A stretch of DNA of 24,053 nt from a virus. The stretch covers positions 1 to 24,053 of IMG/VR virus record IMGVR_UViG_3300020463_000130. One strand, written 5' to 3'. A program made the translations under genes and the position numbers. This document shows positions 15,201-24,053 of the stretch, in pieces; position 1 is the first letter of the stretch; each line of letters begins with the position of its first letter. The notes beneath the pieces were generated by a model that saw only the letters and a list, made by a program, of their open reading frames with translations, was not told the DNA's origin and ran no database searches.

Positions 15201-15817
15201 TAAAGGCAATCAGTGATGAAGTGATTTATCATCCTGTAAAGTATAAAGTACTTTTTGGTTCTCATGCAGAGGAAAATTTACAAGCTACTTTCAAAGTTGT
15301 TAAAAATTCTGAGAATGTTATAAATGACAACGATATTAAAGTTAGGATAGTTGAAGCTATCAATAGGTATTTTTCATTACAAAATTGGGACTTTGGTGAA
15401 ACATTTCACTTTACAGAATTAGCAACATACGTTATGAATACACTTGCACCTGATTTAGTAAATATTTTAATTGTTCCTAAACAAGGAACACAAAGTTTTG
15501 GTAGTTTGTACGAGATTAAAAGCGAGAACGATGAAATTTTTGTAAGTGATGCGACAGTTACAGATGTTGAAGTCATTGACTCAGTAACTGCCTCTAGGAT
15601 ACAAGCATCTGGAACTGTTCTTACTGCATCTACACAACAGAATACTGGTATTCAAAGTCAAGCATTGACTGTTTCCTCCACATCTGCTACAACAACAACC
15701 ACTAGTTCATCTTCGTCAACATCTTCATCTACATCAAGTAGTTCAAGTAGTTCAAGCAGTGGTAGTGGTTCTTCAGGATCTGGAGGTTCTAGCGGCGGTG
15801 GAGGTTACGGTTACTAA
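12248..15817 (+). CDS. gp6: Baseplate wedge subunit gp6, enlarged, with Ser/Gly tail
   Basis: This 1,189-residue protein is the gp6 homologue, which forms the inner ring of the baseplate. The N-terminal block is diagnostic: EDWTKVYQSFRNAEFASYDFDTLRRAMINYLRNNYPEDFNDYI, then EYLALIDLIAFLGQNIAYR and RESVLRLARLLSYNP. A baseplate J-like core (about 440-460, VTGEDYNVYP) and a C-terminal dimerisation-type part (about 960-1100) follow. T4 gp6 is 660 residues, so about 500 extra residues are inserted. DLNDDGSVDDPD at 815-826 resembles an EF-hand calcium loop. The last 50 or so residues are almost only Ser, Thr and Gly, ending GGGGYGY. It starts with AAAGGA six bases upstream behind a late promoter; its stop overlaps the gene 7 ATG (TAATG). 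Confidence 0.92.
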   Translation: MSSTDRQNRLLLAEDWTKVYQSFRNAEFASYDFDTLRRAMINYLRNNYPEDFNDYIETSEYLALIDLIAFLGQNIAYRVDLNARENYLELAERRESVLRLARLLSYNPKRNQAANGLLKFESVSTTESIIDSNGTNLAEQTIVWNDPSNTNWAEQFKRVLNAALPENNTIGKPGKSTRINSVLTQTYRFQSNNTDVPVYTFSKGVNGISTVFEMVSTDINLDNSTLEEEMPLPGNNLQMIYREDGRGNGSANTGYFLHFRQGNLTTGDFEVASPQANQRINIEAENINDSDVWLFKLNTSGVVEKIWTKVPATEGNNAIYNALSKGVRDFYTVQTRGNDEITLVFADGTFGNLPSGNFRAFYRTSANRTMRINPQELTDINFTFDYLSRTGKTETMTVSVELKDTITNSSVSETSASIRNYAPQTYYTQNRMVTGEDYNVYPLTSNQEIIKVKATNRISSGISRYFDLKDVTGKYSSTNLYGSDGILYRESYEAKKTFSFATQTDIEGQIENTILPTIQSRAISNFYFSNYAKIIVSDLNATWVQSTKGTNTSTGYFTNASNVAFQVGIFTGGSLKYIEAGALLKFKPPAGFYFIGEGNLTSDATAKGASSYKWVKVISVDGAGTSVNATTGVGPIVFNETLANNSILEEVKPKLVKDLTADVRSQIIDQVFAYKTFGLRFDQVNRIWRVIINENLNINDAFSNGKTGDVTNNKLDASWILLFQTNGEKYTITNRGLRYIFESDTELSFYFDNQNKIYDSSTGQLVKDKIGIMNFNTQPDALTNFNNDIDWEIVKDFRNADGYVNSKKVEVSFFDLNDDGSVDDPDIFDNVVAPTVNSTSKYIFLKKILTDQGFSKYNYLATGSSIVVKNTETEIGAYSQYSNDPTIFYIVDQNNFKILSGGSLSLTSDYQAHIGRDNLKFQYVHSADESNRIDPSASNIIDVYMLTQSYDTQFRKYLAGTLSTMPLPPSVDNLFQQYGQNINNVKAISDEVIYHPVKYKVLFGSHAEENLQATFKVVKNSENVINDNDIKVRIVEAINRYFSLQNWDFGETFHFTELATYVMNTLAPDLVNILIVPKQGTQSFGSLYEIKSENDEIFVSDATVTDVEVIDSVTASRIQASGTVLTASTQQNTGIQSQALTVSSTSATTTTTSSSSSTSSSTSSSSSSSSSGSGSSGSGGSSGGGGYGY
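15676..15814 (+). repeat. Low-complexity Ser/Thr/Gly-coding tract at the gp6 C-terminus
   Basis: The tract uses mixed TCA/TCT/AGT/AGC serine codons and GGT/GGA/GGC glycine codons, so it is an imperfect repeat; the clearest unit is AGTTCAAGT near 15737-15760. The glycine end contains GGAGGTT (15800-15806), which can serve as ribosome site for gene 7. Length variation between relatives is likely. Confidence 0.8.
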
Positions 15818-18800
15818 TGGCACAAGACGAAAAACCAATTCCAATTAACGGTCAAGATGACAACAAACGCAGTTCATCTGATTTACTGCCTCGTTATTTC
15901 CGCAGTACTGCAAATAATAAATTTTTAAGTAGTACATTAGACCAACTTATGCAACCTGGCGTGGTTGAAAAGGTAGATGGATTTATCGGACGTAAAGACG
16001 CTAAAGCCTGGAATGCTAAAGACAATTATCTATCAGACGTTACAACTGATAGAGAAAGCTATCAATTAGAACCTGTAGCAACAATTACAGATGATATTGG
16101 AAATACCACATTATATAAAGATTATAGAGACTATTTTAATAGTGTTAGAATACGCGGTGGAGACGTTTCTAATTTAAGTAAATTAAGTAGACAAGAATAT
16201 TATGCTTGGGATCCACATATCAATTGGGATAAGTTTGTTAACTTTAGAGAATACTATTGGTTACCTATGGGTCCAGAAACTATTCCTGTATACGGAACAT
16301 CTAGGGAAATAAAAAGCACATTAAAAGTTCGCAGACAAGATAATATAGATAATGACGCATACATATTTACAGAAGACAATCCTGTAAGTAATCCTACACT
16401 AACATTATACAAAGGACAAACTTATACCTTTGATATAGATGCAGAGAATATGCCGTTCACCCTCAGAACTTCAAACAGTATTGATGATGATACAAATTTA
16501 TATTCAACAGGAGTAAGTCAACAAAGTGTTGAAAAAGGTACAATAACTTGGAAAATAGATTTAGAAGCACCTGATACTTTATATTATGTCAATTCAAACG
16601 ACATAGAAGGGTCTGGATTAATCGTTATCAAAAATATAATTGATAACACTTACCTAAATGTTGAAGAAGATATACTTGGTAGAAAAAATTACACCATGCA
16701 AAATGGCTATGAATTAGCCAATGGCATGAAAGTAGAATTTTACGGAGTAATTACACCTACAAAATACGCTACAGGAAAATGGTATGTTGAAGGTGTAGGC
16801 GACGAGATTAAACTTATTTCAGAAGACGATATAGGAATCAGTGCAAGTTATCTCGAAGATGTTACTACACAATTTGATGGCAACTCTTTTGATGCTTTAC
16901 CCTTTGACGATGCTATATCTTATGCAAACAAAAAAGACTATCTTGTAATTAATAAAGCAAGTAAAGATAGAAATCAATGGTCAAGATATAATTTATGGAC
17001 AAATAAATCTGTTATCGAAACAACTGCAAAAATTAATAATACTTCTGTAACTATTGATCAAGCATTTAGAGCCACTAGACCAATCATCGAATTTGAAGCA
17101 GGTTTAAAACTTTATAATTTTGGAACAGAAGCAAAAGCTAATGTAGACTTGATTGATACTGTTACAACTGATGTGTTTTCAGAAATTGAGGGACAAGAAG
17201 GATACTTTGTAGACGGCACACAATTAGTCACTGGTATGAGAGTTTTATTTACAGCAGATCCAGATACATTGGTTGCAGGTAAAATTTATGACGTCACATT
17301 TATTACACAAAATAATAAGACACAAATAGCTCTTAAAGAAGCAACTGATACAACACCATTGACTAATGAAACTGTGCTTGTGAAAGCAGGAACTAATTAT
17401 AAAGGTAAAATGTTTTACTATACAGGAACTGCATGGAAGCAAGGACAAGACAAAATTTCAACTAATCAGCAACCTCTGTTTGATTTATACAATGATGCAG
17501 GTACATCCTTAAATGCATTATCAGGTAGTACATTTGTTGGTACACAAATATTTTCTTATAAAACAGGGACAGGAACAGCTGATACAGAATTAGGATTTGC
17601 TTTATCATATAGAACAATAGAAAATAGCGGTGATATTACTTTTGATTTCAACTTATTAGGAGATACATATCAGTATGATGTTTCTACCACTGTTGTTACA
17701 GTAAGAACTGATACTGCTTTACTTAGAAAATATACTGGTAGGACAACATATTCCAGTGTTTCAGGTTGGACAAAAGCTCCAGAAAAATCATATCAACCAG
17801 TTGTACAGCATATTAAAACAGGTCCTAGAACAAACAATTTTATTATAGACGTTTATATTAATAGTGGAGATTTAAATGATCTTGGTGTAAAGGTATACGT
17901 TGATAGTAAAAGGAAAGTAGAAAACGTAGATTATACAATAGATAGAATCAACAAATATGCTTATGTGAGATTTTATACTGATTTAGAAGTAGATCAAAAA
18001 GTAGTTTTAGAAACAACAAGTGCAACGCCAAAGAATGCACTTGGATTTTATAAATTTCCTATAAACTTTGAAAAAAATCCTATGAACGAAAATATCACGG
18101 ATTTTACTTTAGGGGAAGTATTAGATCATGTTGATAGCATAGTAGATAATGCTCCTGGTTTTACAGGACAATTTCCTGGAAAAAGTAATTTAGGAGACTT
18201 AGGTTTAGTTTCAAAGTATGGTTTAAGATTCGTTCAACATTCTGGCCCAATCAATCTTGCACTTTTTAATCTTACTGATAAAGATTATGATTTAATAGAA
18301 TCAATTAGATTTTCAGGTAGAGAGTATATCAAATTTAAAAGAGAATTTTTAAGAGTTGCTAATGATTTAGGTTTTGAAGCAGAAGATAAACAGCATGTTG
18401 ATAAAGTCCTTTTAAGTTTGAGCGAACAAAAAACAAATCAAGATCCTTTTTATTTTAGTGACATGGTTCCTTTTGGAGGTGATACACTTTTAGATTATGA
18501 AATAGAAGACGCATCACAAACTATATTTTCTTTAACAAGAGCAGTTAGCTATACAGAACTTAATGAACATGCAGTTCTTGTATATCTTAACGAGAAGCAA
18601 CTTATTAAAGACAAAGAATATACGATTAGTACAGATGGGTTTATAACTATAACAAAACCTGTATCAGCAGGACAAAGATTAAAAATATACGAATACGAAA
18701 CAACCGACGGTTGCTGGATACCTCCTACGCCTACTAAATTAGGACTGTATCCTAAATATGAACCACAGGTATGTTTAGACGATACGTATGTCAATGCAAT

Positions 18801-21800
18801 ACCAGACTCAACAGGCCCATATAAAATTTATGGAATAGACGAAACATCAGGAAAACCTTATACTGATAAACTAGGTTGGTTTTATCCGTTGTTTACTGAT
18901 GAACAATCTGCACAGGCATATGACAAGTCTAAGGGCGGTACTGGACTAGCTCACACACATGTTTTCAAAGGGGACAACAGAATCTTCTTTATGCCAAGTG
19001 GTTCAATGAATCATGCAACATATGATACAAATAATTTTATTGTTTGGCCGTCTTCTAAGCCTGTATTACAAGGACACGATGGGTCATTATGGAGTTGCTT
19101 TGGTGATTATAGAGATTTACTTTTATTAGACTTAGAAAAAAGAATTTATAATAATTTAAAATTAGCATATGATGAAAATGTTGTTGATATTGTAGATTTT
19201 ATTGGAAGTAGATCTAGAGATACCGGATTTAATAGAGATCATATATCTTCACTTATGCAACCTGAATTCAACGATTGGTCTCAAGCTGTTGCTAATCCAG
19301 ATTATACAACCAATAGTGTATTTTCGAGAAGCAATGGTTTTAGTTATAATTATTCTTTTGCGGCTGATTATAACAATAAGAAACTATCAGGATTTTGGCG
19401 ATCAATGTATAAAGACTTATATAACACAGATAGACCGCATACACATCCTTGGGAAATACTAGGTATAAAATTAAAACCTACATGGTTTGATAGCGTATAT
19501 GGTACTGCTCCTTACACTAAAGATAATTTATTACTTTGGGAAGATATGAGTAAGGGCATTGTAAGACAACCTAATACGAAAATTACATACAGAAACAAAT
19601 TTAAAAATCCGGATATTTACAAATATATTCCAGTTGACTCCGACGGATATTTGGTTCCACCAAATATTACAGGTTATGCACTTTATTCTCCTGATGCAGA
19701 ATATCAAAATGATTTCGTCTTTGGTGATGAAGGCCCTGTAGAAACAGCATGGAGAAGAAGTTCCCATTATCCTTTCGCTTTAATCAAAGCATGGGCTTTG
19801 AGTGAACCTGCACAATTTATAGGTTTGGCATTTGATAGAAGTAGAATCAAAAGAAATGCCGCTAATCAATTAGTATACGCAGACACATCAAAGCGTATAG
19901 AATTAGATCAAATCAAATTTCCTAATAGCTCGTCTGACACGACTAGAGTAAACACAGCTGGTTTAATAAATTATATGCAAGGATACCTTGCGTCGAATGA
20001 AAGTTTAAGATTTACAGAATATCAAACTAAATTAAAATCCTTGGAAAACAAACTAGGAAGCAAGATAGGAGGCTTTACACAGAAAAGTAAATTTAAATTA
20101 ATACTTGATAGTAGAACACCAACGAATGAAGGAAACATTTTTGTTCCTGAAGAAAACTATAAAATTGTGCTTACAAAAAGTGTACCGACCAATGTATATA
20201 CCTACAGTGGAGTTATTGTTGAAAAATTAGCACGTGGATTTAAAATATCAGGATATGATAAAAGTAATCCTAAATTTAAAATATTTCCAACATTAAAAAA
20301 AGGAAACGATCCTGTTGTAAATGTAGGCGGAGTTAGTGAAGATTTTGTAAACTTTTCTTCTTCACAAACATACGCTCCGGGAGAGATTGTAAAATTTAAT
20401 AATGCTTTTTATCGTGTTAAGATTACTAATACAGGAAACTTTGTAGCAAGTAATTTTCAAAAAATGGTTGAGCTTCCAGTGGTAGGAGGTGTATCAGCAA
20501 CGTTTACAAATAATTATGAAACTGTAGCAACAACAGTCAACTATGGAACTGTTTATACAGATGTACAAGGTGTTGTTGATTTCTTATTATGTTATTCTAA
20601 ATATTTAGAAACAGTAGGTTTTACATTTGAAAAATACAACGAAACTTTAAAAGAGATTGAAAACTGGCAACTATCAGCTAAAGAATTTATGTTTTGGGCT
20701 ACACAATCCTGGGAAGCAGGAACAGTTTTAACACTAAGTCCTAGTGCTAGAGAAATTGCATTTGAAAAGAAATATAATGTAGTAGATAATATATACGATA
20801 ATTTTTATGATTACAGCTTATTACAAGCAGACGGTAAAAGATTATTGGCTGATTTTGCAACTACAGAAAGAGATAATACAAATAAGTTTGGATTAAAAGT
20901 AAAAAATACACAAGAAGGTATATATCAACTTAAACTTCCTATAGCACAAACTGAACACGCTATACTAATAGATAACCAAACGGTATTCAGTGATAAAATT
21001 TATAATAGAGCTCAAGGATACAGACAAGAACGTATTAAAGTGAAAGGTTATAGATCAAGTGATTGGAATGGTTCCCTAAATGTTCCAGGTTTTATCTTCC
21101 AAGATTCTGTCATTATGGAATGGACAGCTTGGCAGGATTATAAAATAGGAGATCTTGTAAAATACAAACAATATTACTATGTTGCAAAAAATCCTGTAAC
21201 AGGGTCTAACAAATTTGATGATAATCAGTTTGTTATATTACCTGATAAACCAAAACAGGGATTGTTACCAAACTTTGACTACAAAGCAAAGCAGTTTGGA
21301 GACTTTTATGACTTAGACAGTGATAATTTTGATACTGAACAACAAAAACTAGCACAGCATTTAATCTCATATCAAAAGAGAAAATATCTTGAAAATATTA
21401 TTCCTGACGAAGTAAGTCAATACAAATTTTTTCAAGGAATGATTCAAGATAAAGGTACAAAAAATGTCCTAAACAAATTGTTTGATAAATTAGGAAGTGC
21501 AAATAAAGATAGCTTAGAATTTTATGAGGAATGGGCTGTTAGAGCAGGTCGTTATGGTGCTACTGAAGGTGATGATGTATTTGAAGTTTTATTAGATGAG
21601 TCTAAATATAGATTAGATCCTCAACAGGTTGAATTAGTTGATAGTGTAAATCCACAGGATACTTCTTTAATTTATAAATTAGATAGAAATAGTGTCTATG
21701 TAAAATCTAAAGATTATAATCACAAACCGTTTCCAACAAAATATTTTAATGATGATAATTTTTACGTTCCTTCGGCAGGTTATGTAAATTTAACAGATGT

Positions 21801-24053
21801 TTATACAAGTATTTTAAATTATAATTTATTAATAAATGAGGATATTACTTTATTACAGCAAGGATCCTATATTTGGACAGCAAAAGATAAATCGCAACTT
21901 ACATGGGGTGTATACAAATATAAGCCTACAGATTTAAAAATAACCAGTATCACTGCAAGTAGTGCCGATGTATTCACAGTTACATTAAACAAATATTTTG
22001 CATTTGAAAAGGGCGATGTAATAGGAATAAATGATGTCGCAACAGGAACTGATGGATTCTATACTGTTAATAAAGTTGAGTTAAATGTATTATCTCTAGA
22101 TTCAGTTACAGATGTTCCAGCAACGGAAGATACTTATACAGCAAATACAGGATTTGTAACAAGATTCAAAGCAGTAAGGGTTGTAAATTTAACTGAAGCT
22201 AATAATAATATACAAAGAGATGACCAGCAACTTGAATTCACCATAGCCGGTACAAATTCACAAAGTGATACTATCTGGGTAGACGACGATGATACAGGTC
22301 AATGGGTAGTTTTAAAAAGCAAACAAGTTTTTGAACTAAAGCCAGAAATAATTAACAAAACAGCAGGCATACTAGACAGTACAGAAAAAGATTTTGGATC
22401 TAGCATCAGTGTTACTGAAAATAATAACTTTTTATCTATAACTGCACCAAAAGATCTAAACGGAACTGTTTACGTATTCACCAGACCAAGTGATAATACG
22501 GAATTTAATCAATTACAACAGATTGACGAAACACTCAATTTGTATGATTCAAATGGTGCATTTGGTACAAGTGCAGTTTTGAGTCCTGATGGAAAATATC
22601 TAGCAATAGGATCGCCTAATGCATCAAACGTCAAGTCTAAACTCAGGGGTGATTATCGTGCTTCAATAACTTATAACACAAATGACGTTGTATTTTACAG
22701 CCAGCAATTATGGAAAGCCAAGAGACAGGTTTCAGCAGAAGAAGTACAAACATTTTTCAATCATGCATCTAATCAACAAAGTAAAGGCGATGAATATAAT
22801 TCTGCATCAACACCAAGATATCCTGATGTTCCATACATAATGAGAGGAAATCCCTCAATTCCTTTAGCGGCTACAGATCACATATTGATTAGAGCAGAAA
22901 AAGAACAATACGAAGGTACAAAACCTGGCGATATTTTAACTCTGAAATGGAATAGATATACCACGTCAACACTTGCAGGAATATCACCTTTCAACGGAGA
23001 TTCAGTTTTGACTGAAGCATTAATAAACGGCCAACATACAATAGTAGGAAAAGTTGATGTTGTCTTGAAAATTATTAGTGCATTAGCTACACCAGATGTG
23101 GGAGATCAAGTTACAACCTCTACTGGTAGGGCAACCGTACAGCATAGATTTATAGATAATGACAATAACTTACAGTTATATATTAATAACATAAATGGTT
23201 CTATTGGTACAACAGGTACAATTTTATTAGGTGATATTACAGTAGGTGATTATACTAAGGAACAAAACATTACAGATAATTATCATGCAGGTTGGTGGTA
23301 TGTAAATGTTGGAACTTCTTTCAACTCAACAAATATCTATGAATACAATGCTAATCTTGTAGTGCAAAACATTACAATTCAAGGAGACTCTGTTAATAAT
23401 CCTACTTTTACAAATATTTTAGATGCAAAGCAAAACGAAGATGTAGTTACAAATCCTACTAGAGTTTCATATTTTGGAGTGTTAAGTCATGTTCAAGGAT
23501 CTACTCAAACAAACATAGTAGATTCAAGATGGGTACTTAGGTCCCCAGCAGGACACGGAGCAAGTTTACAAATAGGTAACAAATTTAGATTTTGGTTAAA
23601 CGATTTGTATGTAAATGATATTAGACAAGATCCTTCAGCAATAGGATTAGATTTCACCTACTTGAATAATACAGAGTTTACAGTCAATGATAAATGGAAT
23701 GGTTGGACAGTAGCTAGATTAACAAATTTTGATCTTAGTGGTGAACCGTTTTTGCCCACAGTAGGACAATTAGTAACAGATACAAATACAGGATCAACGG
23801 CTACAGTAGCATTTATAGAAAGATCATTTGCTACAGCAAGATTTTATTTAAAGAATAAAAGCGGGTCTTGGGCAAAAGGTAGTGATTTTGGAGAAGCAAG
23901 TAATTTAACTTTTATTGAGAATGACTCTACTGTTAGAACTGTTGGGCCTATTAATAATACACATGTAGAAGATAGTGTTTCAGGACCTTTGTTGGTTGTA
24001 GATAAAGGAGTCAATATTCCAATACCAACTACTGACTTTTTACAAGACTTAGA
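15817..24053 (+). CDS. gp7: Giant baseplate wedge protein gp7 (partial, runs off the right edge)
   Basis: The frame opens at the ATG in the gene 6 TAATG overlap and has no stop before the window ends, so more than 2,745 codons are visible. T4 gp7 is 1,032 residues. The position after gene 6 and the opening DLLPRYFRSTANNKFLSSTLDQLMQPG, with YYAWDPHINWDKFVNFREYYWLP, suggest the marine form of gp7, a peripheral wedge protein. Modules seen: a cupredoxin-like domain at about 196-272 without copper ligands; carbohydrate-binding-like motifs at about 1519-1546, 1769-1809 and 2280-2300; and FG-GAP-like repeats at about 2192-2215 and 2248-2275. Base composition and codon use match its neighbours. A fusion with another wedge or fibre protein beyond the edge cannot be excluded. 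Confidence 0.82.
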   Translation, partial: MAQDEKPIPINGQDDNKRSSSDLLPRYFRSTANNKFLSSTLDQLMQPGVVEKVDGFIGRKDAKAWNAKDNYLSDVTTDRESYQLEPVATITDDIGNTTLYKDYRDYFNSVRIRGGDVSNLSKLSRQEYYAWDPHINWDKFVNFREYYWLPMGPETIPVYGTSREIKSTLKVRRQDNIDNDAYIFTEDNPVSNPTLTLYKGQTYTFDIDAENMPFTLRTSNSIDDDTNLYSTGVSQQSVEKGTITWKIDLEAPDTLYYVNSNDIEGSGLIVIKNIIDNTYLNVEEDILGRKNYTMQNGYELANGMKVEFYGVITPTKYATGKWYVEGVGDEIKLISEDDIGISASYLEDVTTQFDGNSFDALPFDDAISYANKKDYLVINKASKDRNQWSRYNLWTNKSVIETTAKINNTSVTIDQAFRATRPIIEFEAGLKLYNFGTEAKANVDLIDTVTTDVFSEIEGQEGYFVDGTQLVTGMRVLFTADPDTLVAGKIYDVTFITQNNKTQIALKEATDTTPLTNETVLVKAGTNYKGKMFYYTGTAWKQGQDKISTNQQPLFDLYNDAGTSLNALSGSTFVGTQIFSYKTGTGTADTELGFALSYRTIENSGDITFDFNLLGDTYQYDVSTTVVTVRTDTALLRKYTGRTTYSSVSGWTKAPEKSYQPVVQHIKTGPRTNNFIIDVYINSGDLNDLGVKVYVDSKRKVENVDYTIDRINKYAYVRFYTDLEVDQKVVLETTSATPKNALGFYKFPINFEKNPMNENITDFTLGEVLDHVDSIVDNAPGFTGQFPGKSNLGDLGLVSKYGLRFVQHSGPINLALFNLTDKDYDLIESIRFSGREYIKFKREFLRVANDLGFEAEDKQHVDKVLLSLSEQKTNQDPFYFSDMVPFGGDTLLDYEIEDASQTIFSLTRAVSYTELNEHAVLVYLNEKQLIKDKEYTISTDGFITITKPVSAGQRLKIYEYETTDGCWIPPTPTKLGLYPKYEPQVCLDDTYVNAIPDSTGPYKIYGIDETSGKPYTDKLGWFYPLFTDEQSAQAYDKSKGGTGLAHTHVFKGDNRIFFMPSGSMNHATYDTNNFIVWPSSKPVLQGHDGSLWSCFGDYRDLLLLDLEKRIYNNLKLAYDENVVDIVDFIGSRSRDTGFNRDHISSLMQPEFNDWSQAVANPDYTTNSVFSRSNGFSYNYSFAADYNNKKLSGFWRSMYKDLYNTDRPHTHPWEILGIKLKPTWFDSVYGTAPYTKDNLLLWEDMSKGIVRQPNTKITYRNKFKNPDIYKYIPVDSDGYLVPPNITGYALYSPDAEYQNDFVFGDEGPVETAWRRSSHYPFALIKAWALSEPAQFIGLAFDRSRIKRNAANQLVYADTSKRIELDQIKFPNSSSDTTRVNTAGLINYMQGYLASNESLRFTEYQTKLKSLENKLGSKIGGFTQKSKFKLILDSRTPTNEGNIFVPEENYKIVLTKSVPTNVYTYSGVIVEKLARGFKISGYDKSNPKFKIFPTLKKGNDPVVNVGGVSEDFVNFSSSQTYAPGEIVKFNNAFYRVKITNTGNFVASNFQKMVELPVVGGVSATFTNNYETVATTVNYGTVYTDVQGVVDFLLCYSKYLETVGFTFEKYNETLKEIENWQLSAKEFMFWATQSWEAGTVLTLSPSAREIAFEKKYNVVDNIYDNFYDYSLLQADGKRLLADFATTERDNTNKFGLKVKNTQEGIYQLKLPIAQTEHAILIDNQTVFSDKIYNRAQGYRQERIKVKGYRSSDWNGSLNVPGFIFQDSVIMEWTAWQDYKIGDLVKYKQYYYVAKNPVTGSNKFDDNQFVILPDKPKQGLLPNFDYKAKQFGDFYDLDSDNFDTEQQKLAQHLISYQKRKYLENIIPDEVSQYKFFQGMIQDKGTKNVLNKLFDKLGSANKDSLEFYEEWAVRAGRYGATEGDDVFEVLLDESKYRLDPQQVELVDSVNPQDTSLIYKLDRNSVYVKSKDYNHKPFPTKYFNDDNFYVPSAGYVNLTDVYTSILNYNLLINEDITLLQQGSYIWTAKDKSQLTWGVYKYKPTDLKITSITASSADVFTVTLNKYFAFEKGDVIGINDVATGTDGFYTVNKVELNVLSLDSVTDVPATEDTYTANTGFVTRFKAVRVVNLTEANNNIQRDDQQLEFTIAGTNSQSDTIWVDDDDTGQWVVLKSKQVFELKPEIINKTAGILDSTEKDFGSSISVTENNNFLSITAPKDLNGTVYVFTRPSDNTEFNQLQQIDETLNLYDSNGAFGTSAVLSPDGKYLAIGSPNASNVKSKLRGDYRASITYNTNDVVFYSQQLWKAKRQVSAEEVQTFFNHASNQQSKGDEYNSASTPRYPDVPYIMRGNPSIPLAATDHILIRAEKEQYEGTKPGDILTLKWNRYTTSTLAGISPFNGDSVLTEALINGQHTIVGKVDVVLKIISALATPDVGDQVTTSTGRATVQHRFIDNDNNLQLYINNINGSIGTTGTILLGDITVGDYTKEQNITDNYHAGWWYVNVGTSFNSTNIYEYNANLVVQNITIQGDSVNNPTFTNILDAKQNEDVVTNPTRVSYFGVLSHVQGSTQTNIVDSRWVLRSPAGHGASLQIGNKFRFWLNDLYVNDIRQDPSAIGLDFTYLNNTEFTVNDKWNGWTVARLTNFDLSGEPFLPTVGQLVTDTNTGSTATVAFIERSFATARFYLKNKSGSWAKGSDFGEASNLTFIENDSTVRTVGPINNTHVEDSVSGPLLVVDKGVNIPIPTTDFLQDL

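Overview
The window is an AT-rich segment (roughly one third G+C by eye, apart from the first 150 bases) of a T4-like myovirus. The nearest style is the marine group infecting cyanobacteria or SAR11-type bacteria. The basis is the T4 core gene order (47-46 next to 55, then 48-53-hub-5-PAAR-25-6-7), low G+C, very large gp6 and gp7 proteins, and baseplate proteins carrying extra modules. The host cannot be fixed from the sequence alone.

Left part, minus strand (167-4484). Gene 55 (late sigma factor) lies nearest the centre. Running leftwards from it are genes 47 and 46 (Mre11/Rad50-type recombination nuclease), a 66-residue basic protein and a GIY-YIG nuclease. Genes 47, 46 and the small protein overlap by 4 and 8 bases, so they look translationally coupled. 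Genes 55 and 47 each have their own perfect-consensus sigma70 promoter (TTGACA, 17 bases, TATAAT). This suggests that host RNA polymerase transcribes them early. Gene 47 has to start at TTG. Positions 1-166 are a GC-rich, hairpin-rich stretch without a convincing gene; on the plus strand it contains a terminator-like stem followed by six T.

Right part, plus strand (4563 to the end). This is a tightly packed late operon for the baseplate: tail-tube cap/initiator (gp48/54 family), wedge gp53, a 927-residue probable hub protein, gp5 spike with a C-terminal GH19-like lytic domain, a 67-residue protein, a PAAR tip protein, wedge gp25, wedge gp6, and the start of a giant gp7 that is still open after more than 2,745 codons at the right edge. 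Four junctions are TAATG stop/start overlaps. A good T4-type late promoter element (ATAAATA) precedes gene 6, and a weaker one (CTAAATA) precedes the first gene. 

The two halves fit together as a control point. The divergent gap at 4485-4562 holds the early promoter of the late sigma factor directly beside a candidate late promoter of the baseplate operon that this sigma factor would serve. The recombination genes on the left would act in phage DNA replication and repair. The genes on the right build the cell-puncturing end of the tail. The most unusual content is in the baseplate proteins: EF-hand-like calcium loops in two of them, a relocated lytic domain in gp5, a Ser/Gly tail on gp6, and a cupredoxin-like relic, FG-GAP-like repeats and three carbohydrate-binding-like motifs in gp7.
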